Source of the DNA: Dipetalonema caudispina
Taxonomy: Eukaryota > Nematoda > Chromadorea > Rhabditida > Onchocercidae
Direction of reading: 5' to 3'
Length of the DNA: 64,000 nt
NCBI GenBank assembly: GCA_013365325.1
Contig: JABVXV010000085.1
Span: 57,647-121,646 of the forward strand
Made by a program: the position numbers and the translations under genes. Below, piece after piece: positions 25,001-36,926 of the stretch (position 1 is the first letter of the stretch; the number at the start of each line of letters is the position of its first letter). The notes under the pieces are model-generated. The model did no database searches. It was not told the DNA's origin and was given only the letters and a program-made list of their open reading frames with translations.

Positions 25001-26187
25001 CTGGATTGACACCATACTTTTTTAAGTATGGAATAATGTGTCTGGAAAAAACTTTCGTTGAAAGAGGTTATACAACTGCAGGGAAAAAACGAATTTTCTT
25101 TCTTGTATATCTTTTTTTCCACTTCTCGCTTAAATTTTTTAAATTTGTAAATAAACCAAAAGAACAGACCTATAGCTCCCCTACAGGGCTAAAATAAATA
25201 GAAGAGTAAATATAAAAATGATGAAATGAAAAATTAAAGTGTTTTTTCGTAAACTTTACTTCCAAAAAGAATTAAATCGAAAGTTCAGATTTGAAAAGCA
25301 CTAAATAAAAACAGAAGTCCTGAAGCATACGTTAAATCAAAAATGATTCCATCCCGTGAACAAACAGGATCCTCAAACGGCAACAGTGATAGAGAGCAAT
25401 GCGTAATTGGCAGACGTTTGAACAAGGCACGTTGCATACGCCTACCGGTATCTGTAAGATTTCCTAATAAATCTAAATTGAACACTAAAATATCCATAAA
25501 ACTTTTCCACCTTCTCAAAAGTTCTAAAGTATTTGCACAACTTTTCTCAACCATAATGTTAACTTGAAATCAAATTCCAAGCCCTTCAAACACTGAAATT
25601 CAAGACAAAACATCCTAATTCGGACAAGTCAATTAATCTTAAATCGTATTCAGTGACAGCTCATAAAAAAATGTACCATCTTTGTGGCCACCATAAGTTT
25701 CTTTCCATTCGGTAGTTGTCAAATATCTAAAAAGAAGGTGCTTATAATCGAATCAATAATTACTTGAAGTAGAAAAAACGAGAGGGATAAAACGGGATAA
25801 AACATAATGAGAGACATGGAAGAATTTAAACTATTAAAAAGCTGCACTGCTTCCCCATTCTTATGTAATTCCCCTCACTGTATGATTCTTTATCTAACCC
25901 CGATGGTTGCACCAATATTAAACTTCTTTCATCCTTTCTTCCTTATTTCTCTCTTATTTCCCGTATTTGCTTATATGAAAAATATCAGCTCGAAAACTAA
26001 TAACAAAAGTGCGACAAATTCTTTGCAATACGAAAAAAAAAAAAAAAAAAAAAAAAAAACAAAGACTGAGGAACACTTAGATTTCCAAATATGCAGTAGA
26101 ATTCAACAAAATATAAAGTTCTTGGCAAAATTATGGAAGAGCGAAAATAACTTACAATTTATCTTTTTGATGCTGCTTCTTCCCCAT
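22055..26187 (-). CDS. cyn-4: PPIL2 homologue: U-box and cyclophilin-type peptidyl-prolyl isomerase
   Basis: Nuclear spliceosome-associated protein. Twelve exons: 26156-26187, 25677-25726, 25331-25451, 24938-25041, 24424-24605, 23936-24118, 23593-23738, 23258-23429, 22902-23053, 22624-22750, 22432-22546 and 22055-22251, 526 residues (human 520), all in phase. It opens [14 protein letters not shown] and has the U-box region ([16 protein letters not shown] ... [16 protein letters not shown], then [12 protein letters not shown] and RDLLTDEPF). Next comes a linker ending [16 protein letters not shown]. The cyclophilin domain follows: [63 protein letters not shown]. The usual cyclosporin-contact Trp position is Tyr, as in vertebrate PPIL2. 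The end FGDFSSW is identical to human. An AG acceptor at 26190-26191 lies two bases before the ATG, typical of nematode trans-splicing. Confidence 0.96.
26033..26059. repeat. poly-A tract (27 bases)
   Basis: Uninterrupted A run within intron 1 of the PPIL2 gene (poly-T in the sense direction). It lies about 100 bases after exon 1 and gives a false Lys-rich + strand frame. Confidence 0.9.
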
Positions 26188-28105
26188 GCCTGAAAAATTA
26201 TAAAAATATTAAGTCTAACTCTGACATTTGTAAAAGAGAAAACCCTGACAAAATTAACTTTTTTCGTGCAAACTAACGAACTTAAATATCGAAATTCTCA
26301 TTACAAGTACATTTTGACTTCAAGTCATAAAATTCTAGCACTTCTATCAATCTAACCAAATCTACAGATTTATCCTTCCATGAAAATTCCACTAAGTTAC
26401 TTCTGTAGTCCCAAGCCACCCACTTTATATTGCCCGGGAAATCACGGAAAAGCATCCACACTCCCCGCGAAGTCACAGAGAAACACAATCTAATTGGACA
26501 GAAAAGCTAATTGTAGCTGGAGGCGCTATGCAACTTTCTCGTCCATCGAGAGTTTTTGAAAAAAAAGAGACAAGTTCCAAAGTATTCCTTCCTTATCATA
26601 AGATACAACAACACTTAACTCTAAGGATTTACGGAAAATTTTTCGAAAACTTGAAAAATACTGAAATTAATTAGCTAAAGCTTGAAAGCTGTTCAAAACT
26701 TTCAAAACACATTTGCAGGATATAATTATCCTAAAATTAATTTGATTTATCAATGGAAATTTAGCGACCTTATCATTTAAATCAATGTAGCTAATTTGAA
26801 TTCAATTTTAAATTTTATTAAATTAGAAATTACATAGCAACAATGTTATCATTGTTTTCATGTATAACTTCATCATCTTACTTAGTTTAGATCAATTTAC
26901 CCTTTTTTTTTAAAAAAATCAATTGATCAACTAAATGATTTTATTCCATAAAATCATACATCTTGAAAGTTTCTTTAAGATTTTTTTGCGTTAGATTTTA
27001 AAAATTTGAAAATAATTTATTTTTTGGATACATAAAAAGAAGCATAGATTGGATTACTTCAGTCTGCCATAAGTTAGGCAATAGTTTAAAATTGAAAAGT
27101 AATTTAAAATCAATCAATAAATAATATGCCTTATAAATTTTACCCTCATTACTTTCCATATCTTTTAACATTGCATTTCAACATTTCATCTATTTAAACT
27201 TGCAATGATTTCCTTCTGATCAATAGCATGAAACATTTAAGTTTCTGGCAACATCGCATTTACAAGTTTTGAAGGAAAAACTTTTAATTTATCTAAAAAT
27301 CGAGATTCAAGAAATCGGGAACTATGCCTATCACATTTTTCAGTATTCATATTTTCATTTTAAAAAATTGAACAACATGATATTGCCTATCATCATTGAT
27401 ATGATAATCTATAGGATGTGATAAGTAGAAATTATGATAATTTATCAATTCTTCATTATTACAGGGATCAATGCATTAATGTGATGAAAGTCTAGATTAA
27501 ATGATACCAATTTAGTTGAAATATAAAGAATATACTAAATTGAGTAATAAAAGTTACCAATGATGTTATACTGATGATGAAAAGATATTAGGAAAGAAAA
27601 GTATAACAACAAGATTAAAATAAATACAAAAAAAAAAAAAAATGGTTAACAGGAAAACTCACTGGAGTATTGCGATATCGCGGAGTAAAATTTCACATTT
27701 CAACAATTATCATTTTTTTCCACAGAAAATTTCAAATAAAAAAAAAAATGCAAACAGCACCAATTATGGTTATCACGAAAAATAATCACTATTTCTTGTT
27801 TCTTAGGATTTTGATTTATGTCGTATTGGATGGAATTGAACTTTCCATTCTTGAAATTTTCTCTGTAACTTAGTTATCTTTCAGAGAAATAATCAATCAA
27901 AGAAATCAATTGTCTCATCGATTAATATTTCATATGCTATAGCATTGTTAACTTCTCTCTATCGGATCAGTATTTTCGACGCTAAAAGAAAAAAAGTACA
28001 ACAAACTTTTACCCCATTAATTAGTGCCTATGATTTTAATTATCTTATAAGAATCAATTTCATCAATCAATACTTGCTATGCTACAATACTATGATTTTA
28101 TTTTC
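26188..28105. other. region between PPIL2 and the Forked/Espin-like gene, with one open minus-strand stretch
   Basis: Mostly AT-rich non-coding DNA. On the minus strand 26282-26489 stays open for 68 codons directly after an acceptor-like CCAATTAG and looks less AT-rich than its surroundings, but it has no early ATG and no recognisable similarity. It ends about 90 bases before the PPIL2 trans-splice site. It could be a 5' UTR exon, a promoter-associated region or a small unknown gene. Nothing else was recognised up to 28105. Confidence 0.4.
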
Positions 28106-31100
28106 TTAGGAATTGAAGAACTTTACTCGAAGTTCTTCTTCTTTCTTTTGCATATCTTCATTAGCAATTTTTCGAGCTAACATTTGCCTTTTCCACGTTG
28201 GCAACAATTTCGTTGTCCCACTGATATATTTCGGCACTTGATTGATGTATTTATCCGGTATACATGCCTTTTTCATCTCCGCAATATCAATTTCCAACTG
28301 TAATTTCAAAAATTGAATTTAAAGAATTTGAAAGTCAATCTAAGAATCGCAAAATTACTTTCCAACAATGATAGTCAACAAAACACAATATAAATTTCTC
28401 TGTCATTTTTTTAATTTTTTCCTCCTAAAATGATGTTGGAAATATTGGATAGAATCTCACAATGTTTTTCGAATTCTCGATTTCTGGAATAAATAAAAAT
28501 AATACTATTGACGACAAAATACGCTTTGAATATTTTCATTAAATTTGAATTCGTAAAATTTTAATTTCATAGAAATTGACAAAATTTTATAATAAACAGA
28601 AGTAAACTGTTGAAGCAACGAACCAATTTTTCCTGTTCAATTATTAAATTCTTTTGTTTTTGCTTATAATCCTTCAGTGACATCATACCTTTCGGCAACT
28701 GTTTCAACTCTAGAAACATTTCATGTTAGATTTGAATCTACAAAATTTCAAATTTAATTTTTTTGGAAACGAATAAAATTTCAGCAGAATTATTGCATTA
28801 CATGAAGTTAGGATAAGAAATAAGAGGGAAGGTCTGTAATTCATACAACATAAATGCTAAAGATTCCATCATCTATGATCGAAGTATCGCAGTTTGCAAA
28901 TTACGTAATCCGACGTGCATCTTTCGATCCCCTTACCCTTGCTCACTAATTAAATAATACTTTAAGAACAATTATCATTTATTATCTCGAATTATATCAC
29001 TTTATTCAAAAAAAAAGAAAAAATTCAACAACATACTGATGAAATAGCAAACCTTGAATTAACTGATCATTGAGATGATCACTGATCGAAATAGTTGTTT
29101 TGATTTTGTTTGATTTAATTTCATACTCTCGTTTATTATCTTTACTTTTGTAAGCACTTTGTATACTATCTATAGCAAATTCAAACTTCAATTTTCTATT
29201 AACTATGAATCCTTTTTTTTTTTTTTTTTTTTTGTTTTGTGGATAAAGGGAATTTTTTAATAATCGATATTGTCAAGAATAAAAATTATAATTTATTTCA
29301 ATTTTTTGTTAGAAAGTTAATCAGCAAAATTTTCTTACCATAGTCACAGGTAGAGGAATGTTTTAATTCATCCAAAAGGTCCCTTGATACTGATGCAATT
29401 TTCTGCAAGCATATCAGTTTATCATTTAATCGTGAAGTTCTCTTGTCACCCTTTATCATCCAATTATTTGTTTGCTTTTCTATCTGATGATAATTTTGGT
29501 AGAAAATTAAAAGCAAATAAAAGAGAAAAAATCGTAATAACATAATAAGTGATACAAAAATTGTGGGCGGCTTTGAATAAGAGAATTTAAGTAAGATGAA
29601 ATCATTTCTGACAGACTAATGCTTATTCATATTTGATATTTATTAGTATTTGGAACTCATAAATATATTGAATTATCAGAAAAAACTGAATGAATTTTTC
29701 CAATTTTTGTCAATTTCATTTTTATTATTTGCTTATTTTATTCACCAAATAACACTCATATGTATATGATACATGTTTGCTAGTAACTTTATAATCGAAT
29801 CATAATTTGAATTTGAAAAAAAGAAAAAATTGAAAAATTTTTGCAAATTTTACTATCAAAATTTATCACATATGTAAAATACTAGGAAAAGAAAAAAAAA
29901 AAAAAAATAAAGAAACAAATTACTTGCGAATTTTGTCGTAATTCATTGAATGACATATGTTCATCACTATCTAATGCATTATCCAAATCATCCAAAATTT
30001 CCTTTACTATTCCAAAATTTCCTTTAGCATTATGTCGTTGAGGAAAATTATCTAAAATTAGGCAAAGAAGAAAAAAAAGAAAAAAAAAAGGAAAAATAAT
30101 CAAAATAATATATTTTCGCTTTTCTTTAGAATAATTTTCACTTCTTATTTTTATTTTTACAATATATATTTATAAAAATTTTCACTACCTTTTTTACAAA
30201 TAGTGTACATATCGTATAAAAATTGATGCATAATTATAAGTAATATTAAATCATTTAAACAAATTCAATCATTAAAAGTTATCATTGGTAATAAGGGAAT
30301 ATTTAAAAGTAGTTTAGAATTGGTGAGAATTGAATTATTATAAGTTATTCATTCAGTGAAAGCATTTTATTAAATCTTTTCCATTTCTAATAGTTAAATA
30401 TATTGATAGCTGGCAAATATAGTAAATGTTAGAAAAAAAAAAAAAAAAAAATCACTCATATATTGATTGTTTCCTGCCATCGATCGTCGCTGAATGATCG
30501 CTTCGATAAGCTTTTGTTTTGCTTGTATTGTACTACTGGGTGATAATGATTTAGAACTGTATGTAAAATTATGATCTTGAAGATTTGGTTGAACATCCAT
30601 GACATATGAACCTTTGCGAATGTTCGAAGAGGAGTTGAGAGATGTTGAAGTAATGGTTACTTCAGAAATTTTGGAAGGTTCTGATCCATCCGGAAGATTC
30701 GATAATTTCCATCCGATAGGTTCATTTTCTGTAATTGTTATCATTTTCTTTTCATTTGATTTATATTTCGATTCATTACATATTGCAATTCCTGGAACAT
30801 TCTTTGTTGGATTTCCGATTTGGTGTATCAGAGTTTTTTGCTCTTTCAGCAAATTTTGTTCTTCTTTCTTGTCAGCTTTTATCCTTTGCTGATCTATGTT
30901 GGCCCGTGAACATTGCTGATTTGATTCCATAGATTGGCTCACTTTTTCAGTTGCAATGATTGTATTCGTATTGGAAAAATGATGATACAAGGATAGATTA
31001 TTACCAGTGGGATCGGAAGAATTCCTGGAATCTTGACTTCTCTTTTCAGGATAATGCGAATTTCTATTACCAGTTGAATCATTTTTGTTATGAGAACCAT

Positions 31101-31182
31101 AATGTAACAATGATGGGTTACCAAGAATGATATCTGATCGATGAGTCGGAAAAACGAGTATCCCGAGTGAACGATTTTGCAT
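28106..31182 (-). CDS. protein with Forked/Espin-like C-terminal module (tentative actin-associated)
   Basis: Six exons: 30456-31182, 29924-30051, 29339-29483, 29053-29202, 28624-28709 and 28106-28297, 475 residues, all in phase. Exon 1 encodes about 240 residues rich in Ser, Asn, Gln and Lys, likely disordered. It ends with AKQKLIEAIIQRRS, which resembles the helix of a WH2 actin-binding motif. The middle is acidic and helical (EILDDLDNALDSDEHMSF). The end has coiled-coil-like helices (KDYKQKQKNLIIEQEKL) and then LLPTWKRQMLARKIANED followed by KKEEEL. That last block resembles the IPEWKRQ...RK module near the end of Espin and Drosophila Forked, which bundle actin. The ATG at 31180-31182 follows TTTTAGCAG|G, so this could be a trans-spliced start or an internal exon; no ankyrin repeats were found upstream. 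The family call is from memory of the motif and is uncertain. Confidence 0.6.
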
Positions 31183-32154
31183 CCTGCTAAAATCAATTGA
31201 TTGAAATTATTGACGATTAGAAGAGAAATAACTCTCTGTCTATCATTTAATTTAATCATTTTTTAAAGGGCAATAAGATTATAAAAAAGTAAACAAATAA
31301 GAAAGTTTAATAATAAGATTAAAAAAAAAATTACATAACAGCATTATGGATTAAATTAAAAACAAATTGCCTTTTTTCTCAAATAAATTGCATCAATTCT
31401 AAATTATATTATTCAAATTCCTATAGGATAAATATAAGATAATTTATATGTAAACTAAACTGAGAATTAAATAATATATCGGAGAAAATAATTGAATAAA
31501 TATACAAAATAAAAGCAATACTATCCAGTTACTTAACCTAGTCTAAAATAACCACTTAACAGTATTATTGACATATGACGGTATAAAAATAGGTACAATG
31601 TTCCCATATTTTAACAACACTTAACTTATTTATACACGTCGATGATGATGAAATCGATCATTTTTTCGAAAGTTTTGATTTGAGAAAAATTTATAAAATG
31701 GATGGATTGGATTATTTAATGATGCATTCAGATGTTATTGTTTCATGAAAAAAAAAATGCAAAATTGAAATTTTAATTGTTGTTTGATTGTTTTTTTATA
31801 ATAAAATATGGGAAAAGGAAATGAAAGAAATAAAAAGGGTAAGTAGAAAAAGGTGAATTGGTGAGTAATAATCAAGTAATAATCAACTAATCAATGTATC
31901 TTATCAATGTATGCTCTTGTGATAACATTGATATCATCTCATTTCATATTCCATTCTCTATTCACATGTAAACATTCAAGAATTAAAGTTTAATAAATCA
32001 GAGAATGATAATAGTATTTGATGTGTAATATCATGACAAATTAGCTAAACATAATTTCTTGCTTTTTTTTTTTTTTGATTTAAATCCTTTCAATTTTGAA
32101 ATATTTTATGGAAACTATTTTTTTTTCCGTATCGATTTAAGTCAACTGCTAATA

Positions 32155-32180
32155 ATAATAATAATAATTATTATTATTAT
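32155..32180. repeat. perfect (TAA)n/(TTA)n palindrome
   Basis: 13-bp arms meet at the central AATT (32166-32169) with no spacer; AAT repeats extend to 32151 and a second ATT cluster follows to about 32195. It could form a cruciform or arise from microsatellite inversion. Confidence 0.85.
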
Positions 32181-33380
32181 AACAATTATTATTATCTCGG
32201 TGGAAGTGTTAAATGAGGATGATTTGATGATGGTTATTACAAATTTGAATCTGTTTATCATCACCATCCTAATATTCCCTATTATAATGATCATACATAA
32301 ACATTAATAAAATTTCTATCTGTCTTAAGAAGAATTTTCATCAATTAAAATTTAAGTTTTTAAGTGAAAAAAGAAGCTAAATGAGAAGATGAAAATAATT
32401 TAATATCAACATGTGTAAGTTTAAAATAACACTTCATCTATTCTTAATAATTTATCAAAATATATATATATTAAATTTATCACTGTTAACAAAAATAGAA
32501 ATAAACGAATATCGTACAAAAAAAAAAATAAGAAATACATAAGTGAAAAGATGAAAGAGAAGAGGAAAGATGTGATGATAAATGAAGTAAAATAGTCTCA
32601 TAAATGAAATGAGCCAAAAATTAAATTAAAATTGGCAAACAACTATAGAAGAGGTAAAGGAATGAAGGATGTAATAATAATAATACAGGTAAAAAGAGTT
32701 CAATTATCACAATAGAATATTCTTTTAATAAATTTTGATAAAAAAAAAAAAAAAACAAAAAATCAAATGATAACTTTAAGAAAACAACCAACTAACAAAC
32801 AACAATTGTCATATTGTACACTTTTGCTTTTTGTATTTTTATCTTTCATTTCAAAACATCATTGGAATGATGTGACAATGAGAAAAAAAAAAAAAACGAT
32901 GACATACATATATATTGTCACTGAATAACATTATCATTAATGATCGTATATATTAGTTTCTTAAGATCAATTATTATTGAGAAAGACGAAAACTTGTCTT
33001 TTTATTCTAAATAATATTAATAGAAGCACAAAAATTAAACATATAGATCAGAAATAGAACAGATATAAATAAATGATCAATAGCAATTAGCTTATTCAGT
33101 TATAAATATCAAGAATAGATTGTTGTTGATTGGAATTAGGTAAGATTAAATCGGGCTGGAATTGGTTTGAATTGAATTGTTGTAAATTGGTAAAGATTGA
33201 TGAGGTGGCATTTGAATCGATTTTTCTGATTGCTTAGATAAACAAATATTGAATATTGATAAATAGAAATTGTAAGCGATTATTGGATTGATGAAGATTA
33301 TTTGATTTGATTATTTTCGATTACTATTAATCAATGGATAGCATAGTAGAGATATCATCTGTACAAATATTAGTCTTTAT

Positions 33381-33401
33381 CATTCATTCATTCATTCATT
33401 C
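33381..33401. repeat. CATT tetranucleotide repeat
   Basis: Five CATT units plus C, directly followed by a run of about 14 A. Confidence 0.9.
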
Positions 33402-34688
33402 AAAAAAAAAAAAAAATAAAAATAAAAAAAGTCCAAAAGATCTATTCTAAGAATTAACTGTAATTGTTTTGTTGTTTACACATTAGCATAATTCAATTTT
33501 ACTTTTATCAGAAAAATTTAGAAGAAATACAATGTTTGTTACTAATTTTATGTATTTATGTAATTTTAAATCAAATTAAATAAAATAAATAAATAAATAA
33601 ATACCTATAACATTAAATAATAACCTAAATTGAATTAATCATAATTTAAATTGTAGAATTTCTTAAAGATTCTTTCTACTACACATCACATATGTAAAAG
33701 TGTACATACCATTTATATAAGATTGAGTGAATATTTATTAATTAGATAATTATTATAAATTTATTCACTAATATTTTTCAGTAAAACATCAAAATAAATT
33801 TTATTTCAATTGCAATAATTTCATTCTTAATGTATTTAGCATATAATATTTCTAATTTACATCATTTGTGTTAATTTATATTAGAGTAAATTAATTTCAT
33901 ATTTATGTTTGAATTTGTAAATTTTACATAAAAATTTAACAACACATTAGATCATATTGAAATATCGATTGGTTGAACTGTTGCTAATATCAACGTTATT
34001 GAGTTGTAAATAGGTATAGTTGTCATGATACGAACATTTTGAATACGATAATGACACGTTGTTCATCCTGAAATTTCTCACGTAAATCACTTTAATTACG
34101 TTGTAATTCATTAATATTTAATTAAATTAAAATATTACACTATCATAACGTCACGTGAAGTGTTTCATTGTGTTTATTCATGTAAGTATTGAGCATATTA
34201 TTAACATTTTTAAGTGTAGTTTTCATTAAAATACATAGAATTTCACGAAAAATTATAAACTTTTTGCTTTATATAAAATTTCCTAATTAATTTATATGCC
34301 TTTCTTATGTAATCATATTATTTTATCACATATTTAATCGAACATTTTGTATATATTTATTGCTTTTTTTTTTTTTTTAGCAAACAGTAAAGTATTGCGC
34401 ACTTTGCATTTGTAAATTTTTAATACGTAAAACTTACGTTTTTTTCTTTTTTTTTTTTTTTGTTTAATTAAATTGAAATATTACACTACCATATTATACT
34501 TTATCAACCAAAGGTTATTTAAAATGTTAATCAATTAGAAATCAATTTTATCTTCATAAATCTGCATTATTTGAAAGATTATTCACGCACATATTTGCTT
34601 TTAGCGTTTTTATAATTGAGCATTAACTCTATTTATAAGCATCAATTTTTAGCTATAATACTTAACGTGAAGCTACTATCACCACAAT

Positions 34689-36926
34689 ATGGGAGTTATT
34701 CGACAAAATCCACGTTTGCCGATTGCTAGTTATATCACGTTGGATGAGTAAGCTCACTTTTTTATTTTTCTTTACGAAGCACTCCTGTAGAACTGTTCAG
34801 TAATACTGCATTTTTTCACTTATTATAACGTTTGAAAGATTGAATGGAAATGGATTGTAATTCGGATGTCGCGAAAAAACTGTTATCTTTTGTTGTGAAA
34901 TGTGAGCTTTCCTGAATTTTTATTGCAGTTCGATGGAGAAGAGAAAAAACCAAACAGATAAATTGCAATATTATTTAATAAGGAAATTAAAGGAAATCAC
35001 TTTCCAGTTACTTACTTGATAATGAAAGTGAGGATGAAATTCAATCCGAAAATGGTGTTACCGAAACTACCGCTCAAAGCTTTACGCCGCACCGAAGGAG
35101 GCAAAAAATAAGTTTCTTTGTTTGATTTAACTTTAAAACTGGCAAGATGTTCTGTTGGTTTTGGTTAATTTTTTGGAATGCTTAGAGTTAGCGAACAAAC
35201 AGGATAGAATTCTGTTGCATTCTCAGTTGCTTTGGTGATGGAAGATCAATATCTTTTTTTTCAGGACGTAAGGAAAGCACAATGGTTAAATGATATAACA
35301 AGTGAATTAAATATGATAAAAAAGGGACGGATGGGTGCACGAAAACAGCGAAGATATGAGAATGGTTTGTTTCTATTGATTAAGTTATGATTTGGGTCGT
35401 ACGATTTAGTAAAATAGCGTGAAAGTATTAATTTAAATTAATTGTCATGCTGTTGCACTGTTGAGCAAACGGTGGTTGTTCATTGTGCTGTTTGTAGCAT
35501 AGAGAAGAGTAACTGATCTCCAAGAATGTCTGACACATTAACGTTAAGTAATAAGGACATAACTTTTCATAAGCTCTTCCAAAGTATGGTTGCACAACTT
35601 CCTTGAAGAATAAGGCTGGGTAATAGAAGTTAACGATCATCGCTTTTCCTTTTGTATTTAAAAATTTTGTGAACGTCCATTCCTAAACCCTACTGTTTTT
35701 TAGCACGACTATTATATTCAATGGTGGATGCAGGAGATATCTGTGAGGACTACTCCGATATCCTACAGTCTACAGTAACAGCTCTCTCAAAACTGTTCAA
35801 CGAAGAAGAGAATATGCAGGTGAATTTCATGTTCTCAAAAAGTTTAGTTTGTTTAACTTGCAAACATTTAGCATAGTTATTGCACGAATTGGCATAAATA
35901 GAAGAACTGTTCAGGCTTGGAATACTTTTAATGAAAAAAATGAAGAGGAACAGCGAGAATTCTTGAGAAGTTTTGAAACGGAGGAAGTACATCATCATTG
36001 CTCGTGCTCTAATGATTCTTCTTCCCAAGGAGCTTCTAACGGTTCGTTTCGGTATTTAACCGTTGGAAAAATGCTCATAAGAATGCTTTTGCTATGTTTG
36101 ACGTTGCACATAGTGCTTAAGTATTATTACTGCAGTTGTAGAGACTATAAAAAGGAAGTGCCAAGAAACTTTTGACTATCTGAGTTCCCTTATCAGCATA
36201 AAAATTCAGGCCAACCGTTACACTCAGCAGAGGCGTCGTTTTCGCGTTTGAATCGACGATTCAGAATGATATTAAGGCATAAAACTCTACCATTGGTATG
36301 CATGCTTCCATTTGTATAAATTTGAAATACAAAATTTGTGCTTCATACTCAGTGAAGTTGTATTCAATCGGCCTTTTTATGCTTCTTGTTTGTGCTGCAA
36401 GATGTTCTAGTATGCCAATGCCTTGGTTCCAGCTTCTTGGTCTTGATCTCAGTATAATCCTTGCAGGAATTTATGGCTATAAATGAAAAGGAAATGAGGA
36501 CATTTTTCCATAAAAATGTATTACCAATATCGGAATGGTCCTCATCTGTTTTGCCGCGATTGCACCGTCTTATCATACATGCGTTATCGCAATATCTTTC
36601 TTTAATCTCGAAAAGTAATTTTTTCCGATAGAATTTTCATAGAAATAGAACATGGAATATATTTAGAATATTTCTGAAAAACCTGCTGACAATTTACATG
36701 GTCTCTTTTCTCTTTTTCAGATTATCTTTTGATCGTCTCTGAATTCCAAATTTTAAGTTTCGACTGGTTTTAAATTCACTTTTAAGGCGTAGTTATTGGT
36801 ATTGGTGATGAAAAGCTTGTCAAAGTCCGCAATAAATACTGCTCATTCCGGCCACCATCAGAAACTTTGGTTGACTATTTGAAGCGAATGCACGGAACTG
36901 ATAGTGATGGAAAAAACCTCTCATGA
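34689..36926 (+). CDS. R3H-domain protein, R3HDM4 homologue
   Basis: Predicted single-stranded nucleic-acid-binding protein. Eight exons: 34689-34747, 35008-35119, 35265-35364, 35704-35819, 35915-36041, 36210-36295, 36467-36614 and 36787-36926, 295 residues (human R3HDM4 about 270), all in phase. Matching blocks in order: an N-terminal region with HRRRQKISF; RRYENARLLYSMVD (human RLENTQYLLTLLE); AWNTFNEKNEEEQREFLRSFE (human [21 protein letters not shown]); FSRLNRRFRMILRHKTLP; and the R3H motif within RLHRLIIHALSQYLSLISKS, with the defining Arg and His spaced R-x-x-x-H. The tail is RNKYCSFRPPSETLVDYL. Exon 2 has two possible acceptors; the upstream one (34929) runs into a stop, so 35008 was chosen. 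Confidence 0.88.

Larger units (their letters stand above)
31183..34688. other. gene-poor divergent intergenic region, very AT-rich
   Basis: About 3.5 kb with no recognised exon on either strand. It lies between two divergent genes, so it should hold both promoters. It contains a perfect TAA/TTA palindrome (32155-32180), a CATT repeat (33381-33401), an AAAT run (about 33585-33602), and many A/T homopolymers. An acceptor-like TTTTTAG at about 34646-34652 could be the trans-splice site of the R3HDM4-like gene. Confidence 0.6.

Noticed and set aside
25807..26193. 128-codon + strand ORF
   Set aside because: Antisense to the first PPIL2 exon and driven by the 27-base A tract (Lys run); PPIL2 on the other strand is certain.
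30599..31259. ORFs on both strands overlapping the Forked/Espin-like exon 1
   Set aside because: They are other-frame shadows of the 727-base exon, which alone has consistent splice phases.
32059..32307. Ile-rich + strand ORF
   Set aside because: Produced by the ATT/TAA palindromic repeat; no splice context.
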